From Pictodentalium vernedei (Eukaryota > Mollusca > Scaphopoda > Dentaliida > Dentaliidae): a stretch of 64,000 nucleotides of DNA. The notes under the pieces were generated by a model. That model was not told where the DNA came from. It saw only the letters and a list, made by a program, of their open reading frames with translations, and did no database searches. The DNA lies in assembly GCA_031216915.1 (NCBI GenBank), contig CM062297.1:182474083-182538082 (forward strand), written 5' to 3'. Position numbers and translations under genes: made by a program. This document shows, piece after piece, positions 21,485 through 60,727 of the stretch; position 1 is the stretch's first letter, and every line of letters begins with the position of its first letter.

Positions 21485-22740
21485 TATTTTACAAGTTCAC
21501 AGTGTGTTCGAAACACTACTCCCAAGTGACAATGTTACAGACTTTAAACTTTTATCGCGCGAATTTACAAACTCTGATCGTTAGTTACAGAGATCAAAGA
21601 GATGAGGTTTCCCGGTCATACTCAATACCGAGGTGAAGGAAAATAGGGGTGGAATTTGGGTGAACGAGGTATGCGGTGGTGTGTTATTAGTATATAGATC
21701 TGAGCAGTATGTGGATGGTTTTAATGCCATATTTGAGAATTATGGGCGCTAAAGTAATAGCGTTCGCTGAAAAATCTTCCCCTCTGTATTTAGTAGGTAG
21801 CTTGGTAATTATTACTTACAGCGGCTGCATATCGGCAAGCGACAGTGTTTACTGTTCATCACATTGTGACTTGTTAATTAGTTCTCTTTGTGGCTGACGG
21901 CAATTGCAATCAAAGCCTGCTTCCTCAACGCACATAGTAAGACCATGCATTTGAAGGAGAATGTGCTCCACAATCTTCACAAGACACAGAACAAAGAAAC
22001 CGTAAATTATATGACCGACATTATCTTCGATTCAGATAAGGCTTCTCACGATTGAGGACCCTGTTGAATACGAAATTTCAACTGACCCTTCGACGATTTA
22101 TAGAGAGAGCAAATATTTGGCATTGACACTTTCACCTGAACTAAAATCCAAAGTATCTGAACCAAGACAGACACATGTTCTTACATCCCAAAACTGTAGC
22201 GAGAGTATGAATATTATAAAATTGTTTTTAAAATTGCCAGATTTGACTGACAGACTTGAAGACATTAAAGACCAATAAGGAATAATATTTTCGGAAGTGG
22301 TGATAAAAAGACGTGGTCAGCACTTAAAATTGAAAAAAAATGAAAGCTACCAGAAGTGAAAAAGTTCTGACGGTCCAAAGCCGTGATAAAAATTGATGAG
22401 AGTTTTATTTCTATCGAATATTACAGTGACCTGTTTTGTGATACCCAATTAGCACTTCAACCAGACACCGAGGTGCATGTTAATTACCAAGCTACCTACC
22501 CTTTTCGGCGACGGCTCGTTCTTTTTATATCTTGCATTTACTGGAATAAATCAACGGTTAAATCGCACATATATTGCGTCAAAGGACTAAATTATATACC
22601 AGCACATATACTTAAAACCTTTTAAACAACTCTTACTTATTTTCCTTCACCTCTGTATCCCTCGGTATTTAGTAGGACCAGAGGTTTCCTGGCCGATTTT
22701 TTCAAAGTTGTAACATCACACATATATCACGAAACGTCTC
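21485..22740. other. Unassigned, possible decayed gene pieces
   Basis: Short plus-strand frames at 21709-21897, 21945-22065 and 22383-22625 have ordinary-looking composition but no family I recognise. No splice pattern could be supported. Confidence 0.35.
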
Positions 22741-23345
22741 GTCCGAGGTTATTTATATTTGTTTTTATTAGTCTTGGGTCACTTTCAGCATCTATGGCTA
22801 TCCTATGACAGCAACATTGGTATGCATTCACGTTAATAGCCAATCGTTCATACCCGTGTTGCCCACCTCAGTAAACTTTCAGTGCACCACTTCCCCGGGT
22901 TCCCATGAGGAGGGGTCTCCAGCGTTATAGATGACAGAAACATAGGTAAGGTAGTCACCTTAATGGCCAATCGTTCATACCTATGTTGCCCACCTCAGTA
23001 AACAAGCATCACTTCCCTGGGTTCCCATGGGGAGGGGTCTCGGGCATTATAGATGAAACTGAAAGTACTTTTCAAAGGTGGTGGTGAAAAAACAAGTATT
23101 TTTCAAGGTTAGAAACAAATCCAACCACTCTTCAATGAAGGGGGCGGAATTCAAGGACTTTTCATTTGGAGGGAAACCTGTCGAGTGCCGGAGGACACCA
23201 TCATAGCTCTATAGGAAAGTACATTTGTTAATTTATTGGTGTTTGATGTCACTTTTTGCATCTATGGTTATATCATGACCACAACATAGGTACGAAGTCA
23301 ATTTTAGCCAATGGCTTTTATGCCTATGCTACCCCTTTAGAGGAT
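22741..23345. repeat. Three diverged copies of an unnamed repeat
   Basis: Blocks of the form 'TCACTTTCAGCATCTATGGC ... GCCAATCGTTCATACC ... TTGCCCACCTCAGTAAAC ... TTCCCATGGGGAGGGGTCTC' occur near 22790, 22925 (partial) and 23240. A relative lies near 20800 and others near 60740 and 60885. One arm resembles the SINE tail (TTATTGGTGTTT), suggesting a related non-LTR-type repeat. Confidence 0.5.
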
Positions 23346-23705
23346 TAAGATCCATCTTAGTGGCTTAACACTGTTGCGCATTTATTAGACTGTTTTTCGT
23401 AAAAAAAACAAAAAATCATATTAATCATTTTGTTACAATTTATTGGAGGGTGCCTCTTGACACTCCCAATGAATTGCAACAAAGCTATTGTACAGGAACA
23501 AAATCTTGCTCAACACAACACTCCAATTGCAGGTGGCATGGAATATTTAAAAAACTACTCATGTTTATACAAATCACTTTCGAAAAATAATTTAGCACTC
23601 CACCAGCCAGAGTGAATACATTATTTGAGGGCACTGGTACTGGATGGTTCGAGGGCCAGTATGCGGGAAAGGCATATATTACCAGCACTTTGCCCAGGTA
23701 TCAAT
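23346..23705. mobile_element. Decayed TTAAC...AGCACT MITE
   Basis: A central inverted pair GTTACAATTTATTGGAGGGT and CACTCCCAATGAATTGCAAC (23431-23502), and the phrase CCAGCACTTTGCCCAGGT at the right, relate it to the better preserved copies at 59790 and 31560. Confidence 0.5.
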
Positions 23706-25173
23706 TCTAACCAATATAACTACCTCACCCAGGACTCCACTCCATTTATAGTATCCACCAGCTGTGTTTTTGGCATTTGGGACATTCATGACAGAAAAAT
23801 TTAAAGAATTCCAGAATTCATTCATTGACCAAGTTTCTCTTTACTTAAAGCGGGGAAATGGCAATGGGTCTGGTGAAAGAGGGGCTCACCCTCTAATCTA
23901 AGCCAAAGTTTTCAATAGTTAGAAATTTTAAGCCTCAAGGTTTGAAAAAATTTCATGCCCTATGGTAGTAGATTTCATGGCATTTTCTGTGGCCGTGACC
24001 ATTTCCAAGTCATTTAATAATTTTTTAACACATTTCATGTGATTTTATGCCTAAGTTCAACAAATTGCCATCTGAATGCTAAAGCATTGCAGATGGCATC
24101 TTGTTGCACTCGAGAGATGATTTGAAACTCTGGATCCCAAAGGTCTAAATCGTATATTTCGAAAACAAAGGGAGCAGATACTTTTGGATTTCTTCAGCAG
24201 TCAGAACTGCAAAGCTGGAAAATTCTCTCCATGGGTGTGTGTGTGTGTGTGTGTGTGTGGGGGGGGGGGGGCAGTTCTTATGTCTGTGCCAAATTAATCC
24301 AGTGGCACTAAAAATTGTGTGTTTGGCTAAAATTTTAGCACCAAAAATATTTTTTGGGACAGGCCATAAAATGAACAAAAATTTAACCTTCAGCCTGCTT
24401 CAGCTGGAAACTATTACAAATTTTTGTACACTACGAGTGACGCACTCAAGCCAAATAATTATAAGTAAATTAGGATGGCTTTGCCAACAAGACTGACAGC
24501 CGCAAGGGGCAGTATCAGAAGGATGTAGCGATAATTAGCCCAAATACGTAGCAATGGAATTAAAATCTGGTACTTCAACTGATTTTATTATTTATAAAGC
24601 AGTGGTTGTCGAAATACGTTGTTGGATAACAATAAATTTTTGGTTGTTTGTGAAGGTGAAAGTGAAGGAAAACATTTCTTGTTGATATTCTCCCTTTTAT
24701 TGCCCATGCTTCTACATTTGAGGCTTATCTTCTTGCCACATGTTGATCCATTAAATAGATATTTTACTAAATTGGGAGTCAATCACAACCCCTGTCTCCA
24801 CATCTTAACTGTTCATACATTTTGCTTTAATCTGCAACACTTAATCCCTTTATTACAGTCAAACACCATATTAGGTAATATTGTAACCTGCAGTTTATAT
24901 CGATGACGATTTGTTGCCATTTTAAAAGCATTTATCCTGTCATTGTTTCAGTCATTGACAGTGGCTGTGGATTCAGGGGCGACTGAGGGGTCTTCAGCTC
25001 TCTCATTGTTTTGGCCAAGTGTTCAAACTACTTAAAAATAGCAAAGCACCTTAATCACCCCCCCCCCCCCCCCCCACCCACCCACCCAATTCAAATTGGA
25101 TTTGCATAATCGTAATTAATCTGCCATTTCTATTGTTTCATGACTCTGCTCTCCCAGTAATACTCTCCACCAG
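23706..25173. other. Unassigned DNA with simple repeats
   Basis: It contains a hairpin (GCCATCTG...CAGATGGC, 24068-24099), a (TG)n run joined to poly-G at 24235-24272, and poly-C followed by (CCCA)n at 25057-25088. I see no gene. Confidence 0.45.
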
Positions 25174-25177
25174 TTAA

Positions 25178-25410
25178 ACCTTTGTCTAACGTAACTGCCA
25201 AAACTGGCCAGCGCTATTCTCAAAAATCAACAATTAATTTTCAATATATTTTCATTTTTTGTCTCTAAAACATAGGTTTTGACCCCTCGTTGGAACGAGA
25301 TCGTTCCAATGAGGGGTCAAAACCGATGTTTTTGAGACAAAAAATGAAAAAATTAGTGATTCAAGAATTTTTTTTTGCAAGTGTCATCTGCTTTTCATGT
25401 TAGGAAAGGG
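25178..25410. mobile_element. piggyBac-like palindromic MITE
   Basis: Fifth copy. TTAA at 25174-25177 and 25411-25414, left end ACCTTTGTCTAACGTAACTG, right end CATGTTAGGAAAGGG, central palindrome at GGAACGAGATCGTTCC. Terminal decay is limited to a few bases. Confidence 0.8.
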
Positions 25411-25899
25411 TTAAATAAAGTGAGAACAGACTTGGGCCTATATGACATTGATAACTAATGCCAAACTGCAATTTAGCATAGGCCTAGAGAACTTTTTTCA
25501 ATTATCAGTAGTTTGACAGAGCATTTATTTTGTGTACATTGTCTGATGTCAGAGAAAGGGCACTGATTGTCATTGAATGTTGTTAGTTTATGTGTCCACA
25601 GTTCACTGTGAGGGAAACTAAATGTTCTATGAAAATTTCACTTGAAGGCCCTTGTTTGACATAATTCCATTTTTGATCACGCCTTAAAGAAATGGCCTCA
25701 AGTTAAATCAATGTGTATTGTTCATATGTTGACATGTTTCTTCTTAAAATGTTCACTGGAGAAGATGTGATACTCAAAGAGAGGGTTGAACAAAACTAGA
25801 GCACACAACCATTAAAACATCAGTTGGGTGGTGTTTCCACTCTATCAGTAACTAACCCTCTGAAGGAAGTACCATGCAGGCGAAGTCTCAGTCATTTGT

Positions 25900-26355
25900 A
25901 GATCTGGGTGATATTAGCCAAAATAATAATCGTGGTTTTGGGGGTTAGAAGATCATGATTTACGATATAATCGCGATATTGTTCTCTTGTAGAAGTTGTG
26001 TTTATTTTGGTAAATAGTGTTAATACTTTTTAGAGTACTTAATGCAATAGACTCAGCCTTATTAATCAGAAATGTACTGGGCACATATATCTTGTGTCTC
26101 AATTAAAAAATAACACTGATTTACAAAGAGTGTTGTAAACTTGTGCCCAAGCATGATCAACAGAAAGATGGTGATGGGACGTTTCAAAGTACAGTGTTCA
26201 TTTTTAGATTTTTATCTCCCTTGTGTTTCTCCTATGTTTACTGGAATGCAGGCAATATTGGAGAAACACATCAAGGGGGGTAACTGAACTGAACAATGAA
26301 TTTTACAAACTGCAAACACGCAATATACAGTTTCTGTAAAAATATCTACCATTCT
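25900..26355. repeat. Dispersed repeat, copy 1
   Basis: Colinear with 58780-59215. Shared phrases are GGTAAATAGTGTTAATAC / GGTAAATGGTGTTAATAC, the CTTTGTGTCTTAATTGAATA-like block, and TGTTTACT...GGAGGTAACTGAA. The right part (26215-26290) forms a loose inverted repeat around CTCCCTTG...CAAGGGGG. The class is unknown. Confidence 0.5.
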
Positions 26356-26360
26356 AAAAG

Positions 26361-26797
26361 GCATGTCAATACGGCTCGGGCTAGAGGCTGTATTTATGAA
26401 CCGATCTTCACAAAACTTCTTGGGTACCTTTGTTATCACCTTGGGACGAGAACGAGTGTTTCTGGGCGTGGTCCAAAATTCAAGATGGCTGCCAGTGGCC
26501 ATTTTGTACCGAAATCAGGTCCAATCAGTTTTTTGTCACAACTTCTACACAGCTCATATTTGTGAACTGATCTTCACGAAACTTCTTGGGTACCTTTGTT
26601 TTCACCTTGGGACAGGAATGAGTGTGTTTTGGGGTGCCTTTGTTATCACTGTGCTATGAAAACAAATATTTTGGGGTTCAGTCAGACCCACTCTGGGACC
26701 AAGATTTTTTTCTAGTTTAGCATCTGACTGTCACCCACCTTTACAATACATTACCTAAAATACATTTGTTACAGGTGACGCTAAGTATTTATGTACA
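26361..26797 (-). repeat. Arm 1 of a 440-bp inverted duplication
   Basis: This is the reverse complement of 28107-28545 with only a few differences, and the translations of both arms are almost identical. It contains the long unit of satellite-core element B (CATCTTGAATTTTGGACC side) plus about 170 bp of unique left-end sequence. The arms are 1.3 kb apart. Confidence 0.85.
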
Positions 26798-27047
26798 GCT
26801 GGGCATGTCCCCCCACATTTGCTCCCTGTGCAGCCCCCCCCCCCCCCCCCCCCCCCCCCTTTTCACGAATTATAGGTACCCGAACGGCATTCCCGACATA
26901 ACGTACACAACCCCTATGGTCACTACACATTACTTATAAATATATGACCACATTGATTTTCAAGATTCAAGATTTTATTGAATTAAAATAGAAAGCACCA
27001 AATGGAAAGTAATATTTCAATGGATGGTTTCAAAGTTATGATTAGCC
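26798..27047. other. Poly-C tract and spacer
   Basis: An uninterrupted C run of about 30 bases (26834-26860) follows the inverted arm. The remainder is unassigned. Confidence 0.5.
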
Positions 27048-27235
27048 CTTTGAACCTGAGAGACCGCTTTTCCGGCCCTTGAACAGGATACTTTATAAAT
27101 TCATTAGGTAGGATAGCTGGTACGTAAATGTGTGGGGGAAGACCAAACAATAAAAATAATGAATCTGGCCTCTTCCAATTTCAGCCAGTGAATTGATATG
27201 GATGATACCACCAGGGTTGTATAAAGGTTAAGTAA
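27048..27235. mobile_element. CCCTTTGAACC MITE, uninterrupted relative
   Basis: It begins AGCCCTTTGAACCTGAGAGA and ends GTTGTATAAAGGTTAAG. It aligns to the split copy at 17201-17810 but lacks its palindrome. Boundaries are approximate. Confidence 0.55.
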
Positions 27236-27973
27236 AAACAAAACAAAATAAATACGCTGAGGTTAGTGATTTAAATAGGGTGCGTTGAAGGGTGAGGGGT
27301 AGCAAATATAAATTTTAAATATTTTGCATGAATACACCTCCCCCCACCCCTCCAAAGAAAAATTATTTCCCACCCTACACCCTTACAGTTGCAGTATCCA
27401 GAAACATGTGACCCCTCCACCTTTTTTGAGCTTCCGCTGCCTCTGAATGAGAACACAATATAGATTAGATGAACTTGATTCATTTGTTACCCTAATTTGT
27501 TTTTCTGATTCAATAGACTTAGTAATTGATCCCTAGAACCACTAAGAATGATCAAAAGGAAGCTAGACTGAATCCAATTGCAATACTAACATCACACGAC
27601 TATTGTATGTACTATTAGGTGAATTTTCCCATGTTAAGGGGAGCCTGGGGTTTTATTTACTGTGTGTTCTCAACATCTAGAAACACTGAACCTAAGTTTT
27701 TTCCTGATACCGAAGCAAAACCAAATATGAACATGAGGCTCTAAAGATATGTTGAATTTTACCAAAGGAGGGATGGCAATGCAAAAAAGACATGACAACT
27801 TCCAGCAGCAGCACAGTGTCGATGAGCACAAGCTCTATACTTGAATCATCAGAGACAGTAGTAACAATTATCGACAACCGCCCCCCCCCCCCCCCCCCCC
27901 AAAAGGGCAAGGGTAGACAGCAGGAAAGAACAAGGAAACTCCAGCAAGCAAAGATCATCTAAAATCCCAACAA
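27236..27973. other. Unassigned, with poly-C run
   Basis: A C run lies at 27881-27900. Short frames here are G- or C-tract artefacts. Confidence 0.4.
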
Positions 27974-30136
27974 TGAAAGTGTCAATGACACTGTAGCTCA
28001 ACTTGTCAAGACAAAGACATGTACATGTATAGTATGTGACACAGCAATGACAAACATCTAGGTAATGACCTGATAACAAAGGTACATATAAAGTATTATA
28101 ACGGTCTGTACATAAATACTTAGCGTCACCTGTAACAAATGTATTTTAGGTAATGTATTGTAAAGGTGGATGACAGTCAGATGCTAAACTAGAAAAAAAT
28201 CTTAGTCCCAGAGTGGGTCTGACTGAACCCCAAAATATTTGTTCTCATAGCACAGTGATAACAAAGGCACCCCAAAACACACTCATTCCTGTCCCAAGGT
28301 GAAAACAAAGGTACCCAAGAAGTTTCGTGAAGATCAGTTCACAAATATGAGCTGTGTAGAAGTTGTGACAAAAAACTGATTGGACCTGATTTCGGTACAA
28401 AATGGCCACTGGCAGCCATCTTGAATTTTGGACCACGCCCAGAAACACTCGTTCTCGTCCCAAGGTGATAACAAAGGTACCCAAGAAGTTTTGTGAAGAT
28501 CGGTTCATAAATACAGCCTCTAGCCCGAGCCGTATTGACATGTGCACTTACAGAGTATAAGTAGCACTGAATAAATCAAAGTTCATCTAATTTGCATAAT
28601 TTCTGCACGAGAAAAAAACCCGTACTATATGTGATGTATTCCATGTTACTAAACATTCATACAAAAATTTATTCAAATCAGAACTTTCATACAGAAGTTC
28701 TGTACAAAAGACTGATTGCACTAATTTTGGTACAAAATGGCTGCTGGTGGCCATCTTGAAATTCAGACCACACCCAAAAACACTCGTTCTCATCCCACGG
28801 TAATAACAAAGGTACCTATGAAGTTTCGTAAAGATCGGTTCATAAATACGGCATCTAGCCTGAGCCATATAGAAGTTGTGTACAAAAAACTGATTAGACC
28901 TAATTTCGATACAAAATGGCCACTGGCAGCCATCTTGAATTTTGGACCGCACCCAGAAACACTCGTTCTCGTCCCAAGGTGATAACAAAGGTACCCAAGA
29001 CGTTTCGTGAAGATCGGTTCATAAATACAGACTCTAGCCCGAGCCGTATTGACATGTGTACTTACTGTGTGTAAGCAGCACTGAAAAAATCAAAGTTCAT
29101 CTAATTTGCATAATTTCTGAACGAGAAAAAAACCCGTATTATATGTGATGTATCCCATGGTACTAAACATTCACACAAAAAATTATTCAAATCAGCGCTT
29201 TCATATGGAAGTTCTGTGCAAAAATCTGATTGCACCAAATTTCGTACAAAATGGCTGCCATCGGCCATCTTGAATTTCGGACCGGACCCCAAAACACTCG
29301 TTCTCGTCCCACGGTGATAACAAAGGTACCCAAGAAGTTTCGTAAAGATCGGTTCATAAATACGGCCTCTAGCCCGAGCCGTATTGGCATTTGCACTTAC
29401 AGTGCTGAAAGTAACACCAAAAAACATCAAAGTTAGTCTAATTTGCATAATTTACGCACGAGAAAAAAAACCCATATTATATGTGATGTATCCCATGGTA
29501 CTAAACATTCATACAAAAAATTATTCAAATCAGAGCTTTCATATGGAAGTTCTGTACAAAAAACAGATTTCTGCATCATCGGTACAAAATGGCAACTGGC
29601 AGCCATCTTGAATTTCGGACCGCACCCAAAAACACTCGTTCTCGTCCCACAGTCATAACAAAGGTACCTAAGAAGTTTCGTAAAGATCGGTTCATAAATA
29701 CGGCCTCTAGCCCGAGCCATAGCAGCTTGGCACTTACAGCTCTGAAAGTAACACTAAATAAATCAAAGTCAGTCTAATTTGCACAATTTACGCACGAGAA
29801 AAAAACCCGTATTATATGTGATGTATCCCATGGTACTAAACATTTATACAAAACTTTATTCAAATCAGAACTTTCATACAGAAGTTCTGTACAAAAAACT
29901 GATTTTTGCATCATCGGTGCAAAATGGCCGCTGGCAGCCATCTTGAATTTCGGACCACACCTAAAAACACTCGTTCCCGTCCCAGGGTCATAACAAAGGT
30001 ACACAAGAAGTTTCGTAAAGATCGGTTCATAAATATGACCTCTGCCCGAGCCATAGCCAATTGTTGACGTACGGACAGACGGACGACGGGCCATGACAAT
30101 AGCTCAAATTTGACTTCGTCAAAGTTGAGCTAAAAA
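27974..30136. mobile_element. Satellite-core element B (pearl/HINE-like)
   Basis: Same left end as element A (GAAAGTGTCAATGACACTG, TAGCTCAACTTG) and same right end (hairpin TTTGACTTCGTCAAA, then GTTGAGCTAAAA), preceded by a short ACGGACAGACGGACGACGG run. The core is an array whose landmark CGGTTCATAAATAC falls at about 28500, 28837, 29016, 29351, 29688 and 30023, so the main spacing is 335-337 bp with one 179-bp unit. It lacks the 165-bp satellite of element A. Many 60-130-codon frames here are products of the repeat, not genes. Confidence 0.78.
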
Positions 30137-30606
30137 TGGAGAACCACAGAGAAATCTATCAAAGATTAAGAAATGCAACTGCGAGAGCAGCAAAAACAGA
30201 ACAATACCTAGAGTTCCTCAGGTCCTACATCAAGCAACGAACACACCCAAAGGGCCTCAGATTATACAAATAATCTGAAAACCGAGATAAGGACGAGACA
30301 CTCAAAAGACTCAAAACCGTGTTCCTCTTATCAATGCTCCAAAACACACAATACAAACCACATACCGGTACACATCTCAGGTTTATGACATTTTCATATG
30401 GACGGAAGGCCCCGACAAAAAGAACTGTTACTGAATACTGCAATAGCCCCCATGAAACAATTAAATGAGCTCTCCGTCCAAATCATTGAAATTATGCAAG
30501 GTAAACCAGAAAGCACATCAAGCACCGGAACCAGAAAACAACGGAAAGAACACTGGATCTACACAATGCACACGCTACAACTGTCGGACCTCAACAGCCT
30601 TGACTA
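30137..30606 (+). pseudogene. Decayed retroelement-like ORF fragment
   Basis: The plus strand encodes, with stops, an N-terminal piece (EQYLEFLRSYIKQRTHPKGL) and a C-terminal piece (RKQRKEHWIYTMHTLQ then LNSLD). The pattern 'R..RE.HWI..L.TL...LN' is common at the end of invertebrate retroelement proteins with a GIY-YIG-like nuclease end. Assignment to Penelope-like elements is a guess. At least three stops break it. Confidence 0.35.
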
Positions 30607-31140
30607 GGGCACCTCTCAAACAAGAGGTTCTAAAGAGCCTGTAATCGCTCACTTAGCAGAACTACAGATCCCTCAGTTATTCTAATCAAAATCAAAGAAT
30701 GTGGCTGGCTGCCATGCTCCTTCATCTGTGCAAAATAGAATAATGAAGGTTTTCAGAGGACTTTCCATACATTATTTGTGCCAAGTTTGGTTCCCCCGGC
30801 TCAGTAGTTCCAGAGATATGATTTCCCATAGGGTTTCCATAGTAACTATAAGCCACAACTGTGGCCAAGTGACATTTGATTTTAGAGTGTAGGTACCCAC
30901 GACAAGCCACATACCTGAAATCGGCCAATTGCCTCAATGTATGGTGACAAAAAGTCTGGAAAACTGATTTTAGAATGAGGGAATAATAAATGGATGAGGC
31001 TAACACTATATGCCCCCTGCCATTTTATAAGAGGAAGGGAGATAAAAAAAAAAATACAAAAGTCACAACTTAAGAATATTATCAAGATCTGCTGGATCTG
31101 AATGACTGCTTCAGTTTCCCTTGATCAGAGTTAGGCTTAA
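30607..31140. other. 3' flank of RPS2, no gene seen
   Basis: Unassigned DNA. A phrase CCAAGTTTGGTTCCCCCGGC followed by AGTTCCAGAGATATG resembles satellite-type repeats of bivalves, but no second unit is present. Confidence 0.35.
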
Positions 31141-31223
31141 AAGGGCTAAAAGTAAAGACAAACACGAAGTAAAATGTTATTTCTTTACTGACAATCATTT
31201 ATCTGACGATTCACTATACTTTT

Positions 31224-58433
<27,210 letters not shown>

Positions 58434-59240
58434 CTAAAAAAGAAAATTTGATTTTATTATATATTGGACCACAATAACAATATCAAAGGGGGGTCACAAG
58501 AACTGACATTTTGGGACTGCATTAAGTTAAGATACTCAACTCTGAATCTAATAATTTGACTCTTAACTGATACAGTGTTGGAAGCCCATATTTGGACTTT
58601 AATATGAAGAGAAAGTATCCCAGCCTAAAGATGTAATATTCTGTGGATGCGCTTCATATTATCTAGGAAGTGAAATTACTTAGTCTATATGGGTTTGCCT
58701 TGTTACAATTTATGGGAGAGAGCCAAGCAGACACATAAAGAAAATCTGTTAGTGCCTATCGTACTGCAGTATTTCGTTGATAAATCGCCAATTACGAAAG
58801 CTTAATTCCAAATTATATTTGCATTTTTGGAAGGTGGGTTGGGGGAATATCGTTTTAAATGATACAATCACACGATATGATGGTATGTTATTCTGGTAAA
58901 TGGTGTTAATACGGTTTTGTGTAAGAATACATACTCTTGGCTATATTAACCAGGAAGATATTGAGCACACATACTTTGTGTCTTAATTGAATAATAACTT
59001 TAATGTTAATGTGTGTTGTAAAGCTGTATGGCGCGTTGTTCACGTGACGTCAGAATATATTATTTAATGCTCATTGTTCAACATGTTACCTCCCTTGATG
59101 TGTTCCTTCAGTGTTTACTCCAAGGGAGGTAACTGAATTAAAAAATGAACTTGACAAACTGAAAAGGTGTTTGTGACTTGCATGTTGTGTAACAAACATC
59201 TACCATCGAAAAAAGAGTGTTTTTTTTTTTCGTTTTTCTC
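58434..59240. repeat. RPS2 intron with dispersed repeat, copy 2
   Basis: 58780-59215 is colinear with 25900-26355, including GTTACCTCCCTTGATGTGTT...AAGGGAGGTAACTGAA. Fragments of the TTAACTGG MITE family lie at 58560-58720. Confidence 0.5.
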
Positions 59241-59785
59241 CAATTTTCATTTCTTATTGTATTGTGATGCTTGCATCATGAAGTACTACAGACTACATTT
59301 TATTTATACATGTACCAAATGCAACGTTGTACAGCACGTTGATTGAAGACCAGTGACTTCGATCAGCTGGGAATAGTGGCGATCTCGTACCGATTGCAGA
59401 TGGTAAATTCTGTAATATCACGGCTCTGCAAATCCCCAAATATACTGATATGCACTCCACACATTTTTAATGGGGAAACTTTATTGCAATGGCCAGATAT
59501 CAAAGAGATTTTAATAGTCAGAGTTAAATATAGAATAACTGGAAACTGCCGTTTTTTAACTGCAACAGCAAAGTGGTGACTCCACTGGGTGCCAATTATT
59601 TTTAGTTTTGGTGGGAGACTGGCGGGTAATATGTAGGGGGCACAATCAGCATGATGCCTGCCAGTAGGGGGAAAGTCTGGTATGTTGTTCATCATGTAGA
59701 TCAGTGGAGTCTTTAAAGTTCATGTCCCAGTGAGTATGACCTTGCTATGTTAGAATGTTTTATTTTATTTCGCTGATTGAAACAC
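59241..59785. other. Unassigned RPS2 intron
   Basis: Contains a short frame pair on both strands (59343-59695) without domain. Nothing is supported. Confidence 0.35.
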
Positions 59786-59787
59786 GA

Positions 59788-60055
59788 TTTAACTGGTAGA
59801 GTGCTAAATAATTTTCAACAACCAAAAATAGGTTGTTGAAAATTATTCACGTGTCTTTGACTTGTAACAATTTATGGGAGAGTGCTTTTGGGCACTCTCC
59901 CATAAATTGTGACAAGGCAAATCCATACAGGCCAAGTGATTTTACTTCTAAGGTAATACAAAGCACATCTACAGAATATAAAGCTTTTATGTTGCAGTAC
60001 CAGCACTTGAGAACAAAGCCCATATATGGGCTTCCAGCACTCTACCAGTTAATTA
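59788..60055. mobile_element. TTAACTGG MITE with two hairpins
   Basis: The tips TTAACTGGTAGAGTGCT and AGCACTCTACCAGTTAA are exact complements. The middle holds AATAATTTTCAACAACC paired with GGTTGTTGAAAATTATT (59809-59847) and TTGTAACAATTTATGGGAGA-type arms paired with TCTCCCATAAATTGTGACAA (59860-59916). TTAA lies at both tips. This is the best preserved member of the family. Confidence 0.8.
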
Positions 60056-60488
60056 TACATGTAATTGTAGACTTATTTTAGTACTTTTGAGGGTGGAACA
60101 ATCATGAATGAAAACTGCTAAACAATTACACCTACTTGCTAATCAATTTCAAGAGATAGGAAAAAAATTACTAAACAAAAATTTTAAAACAAATCCTACC
60201 CTGATTCAACCACCTAATCAATAATTTTTTCGAATTTGGGCAAAGTAAACATATCCCATTGTGTGCATGCTTTGTTTTGTGTCTGATGCTTTGTAAATTG
60301 TATGTAGCATCATTTTTTGCCTACCCATCAGTAGGACAAAAGGGACATGATCTGTTTAACCCTTTGAGACTTTAATTATCCTGACGTTCATACGTCACTG
60401 GGAATTCAGTTTCTTCAACGTTTTTCAAAATGCGACGTCAAACGTCGGAAAGTACAAATGACAAGATATTTTTCACATTAGTGATTAA
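60056..60488. other. Unassigned, CCCTTTGAG fragment
   Basis: TTTAACCCTTTGAGACTTTA at 60356 resembles the left tip of the CCCTTTGAACC MITEs, but the far end was not found. GACGTCAAACGTCGG-like inverted CGT motifs follow. Confidence 0.4.
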
Positions 60489-60489
60489 C

Positions 60490-60712
60490 TCGTTAAGGGC
60501 GAGATTATTTTTGGTGGTCTGAATTTGTTATTCAAAACTTGTTTTATTACAAATTATTGGAGAGTGCCCACAGGCTCTCTCCAATAATTTGTAATAAAAC
60601 AATTCATATAAACAAAATATTATTTGTGTTTCACTGAATATGAAATACAAGCAAGGTAAGTAGTGTTTTTTGAAACCCTGATAGTGGCTTCTAGCACTCA
60701 ACCCGTTAAGAA
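60490..60712. mobile_element. TTAACTCG MITE with central hairpin
   Basis: Tips TTAACTCGTTAAGGGCGAG and CTTCTAGCACTCAACCCGTTAA. The central pair is TTGTTTTATTACAAATTATTGG / CCAATAATTTGTAATAAAAC (60538-60601, arms over 28 bp, interrupted here). It is a diverged relative of the 59788 copy. Confidence 0.65.
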
Positions 60713-60727
60713 GTGTTGACAGCAGGA

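Noticed and set aside
26363..30099. Many 60-130-codon frames with similar proteins (IRLGLEAVFMNRSSQNFLGT type)
   Set aside because: They are translations of the tandem units in satellite-core elements A and B on either strand. They differ in frame, start and end from unit to unit and show no coding constraint.
18118..30136. CRISPR-like regular arrays
   Set aside because: Units are contiguous satellites of 165 or 336 bp without short repeats and unique spacers, and the genome is eukaryotic.
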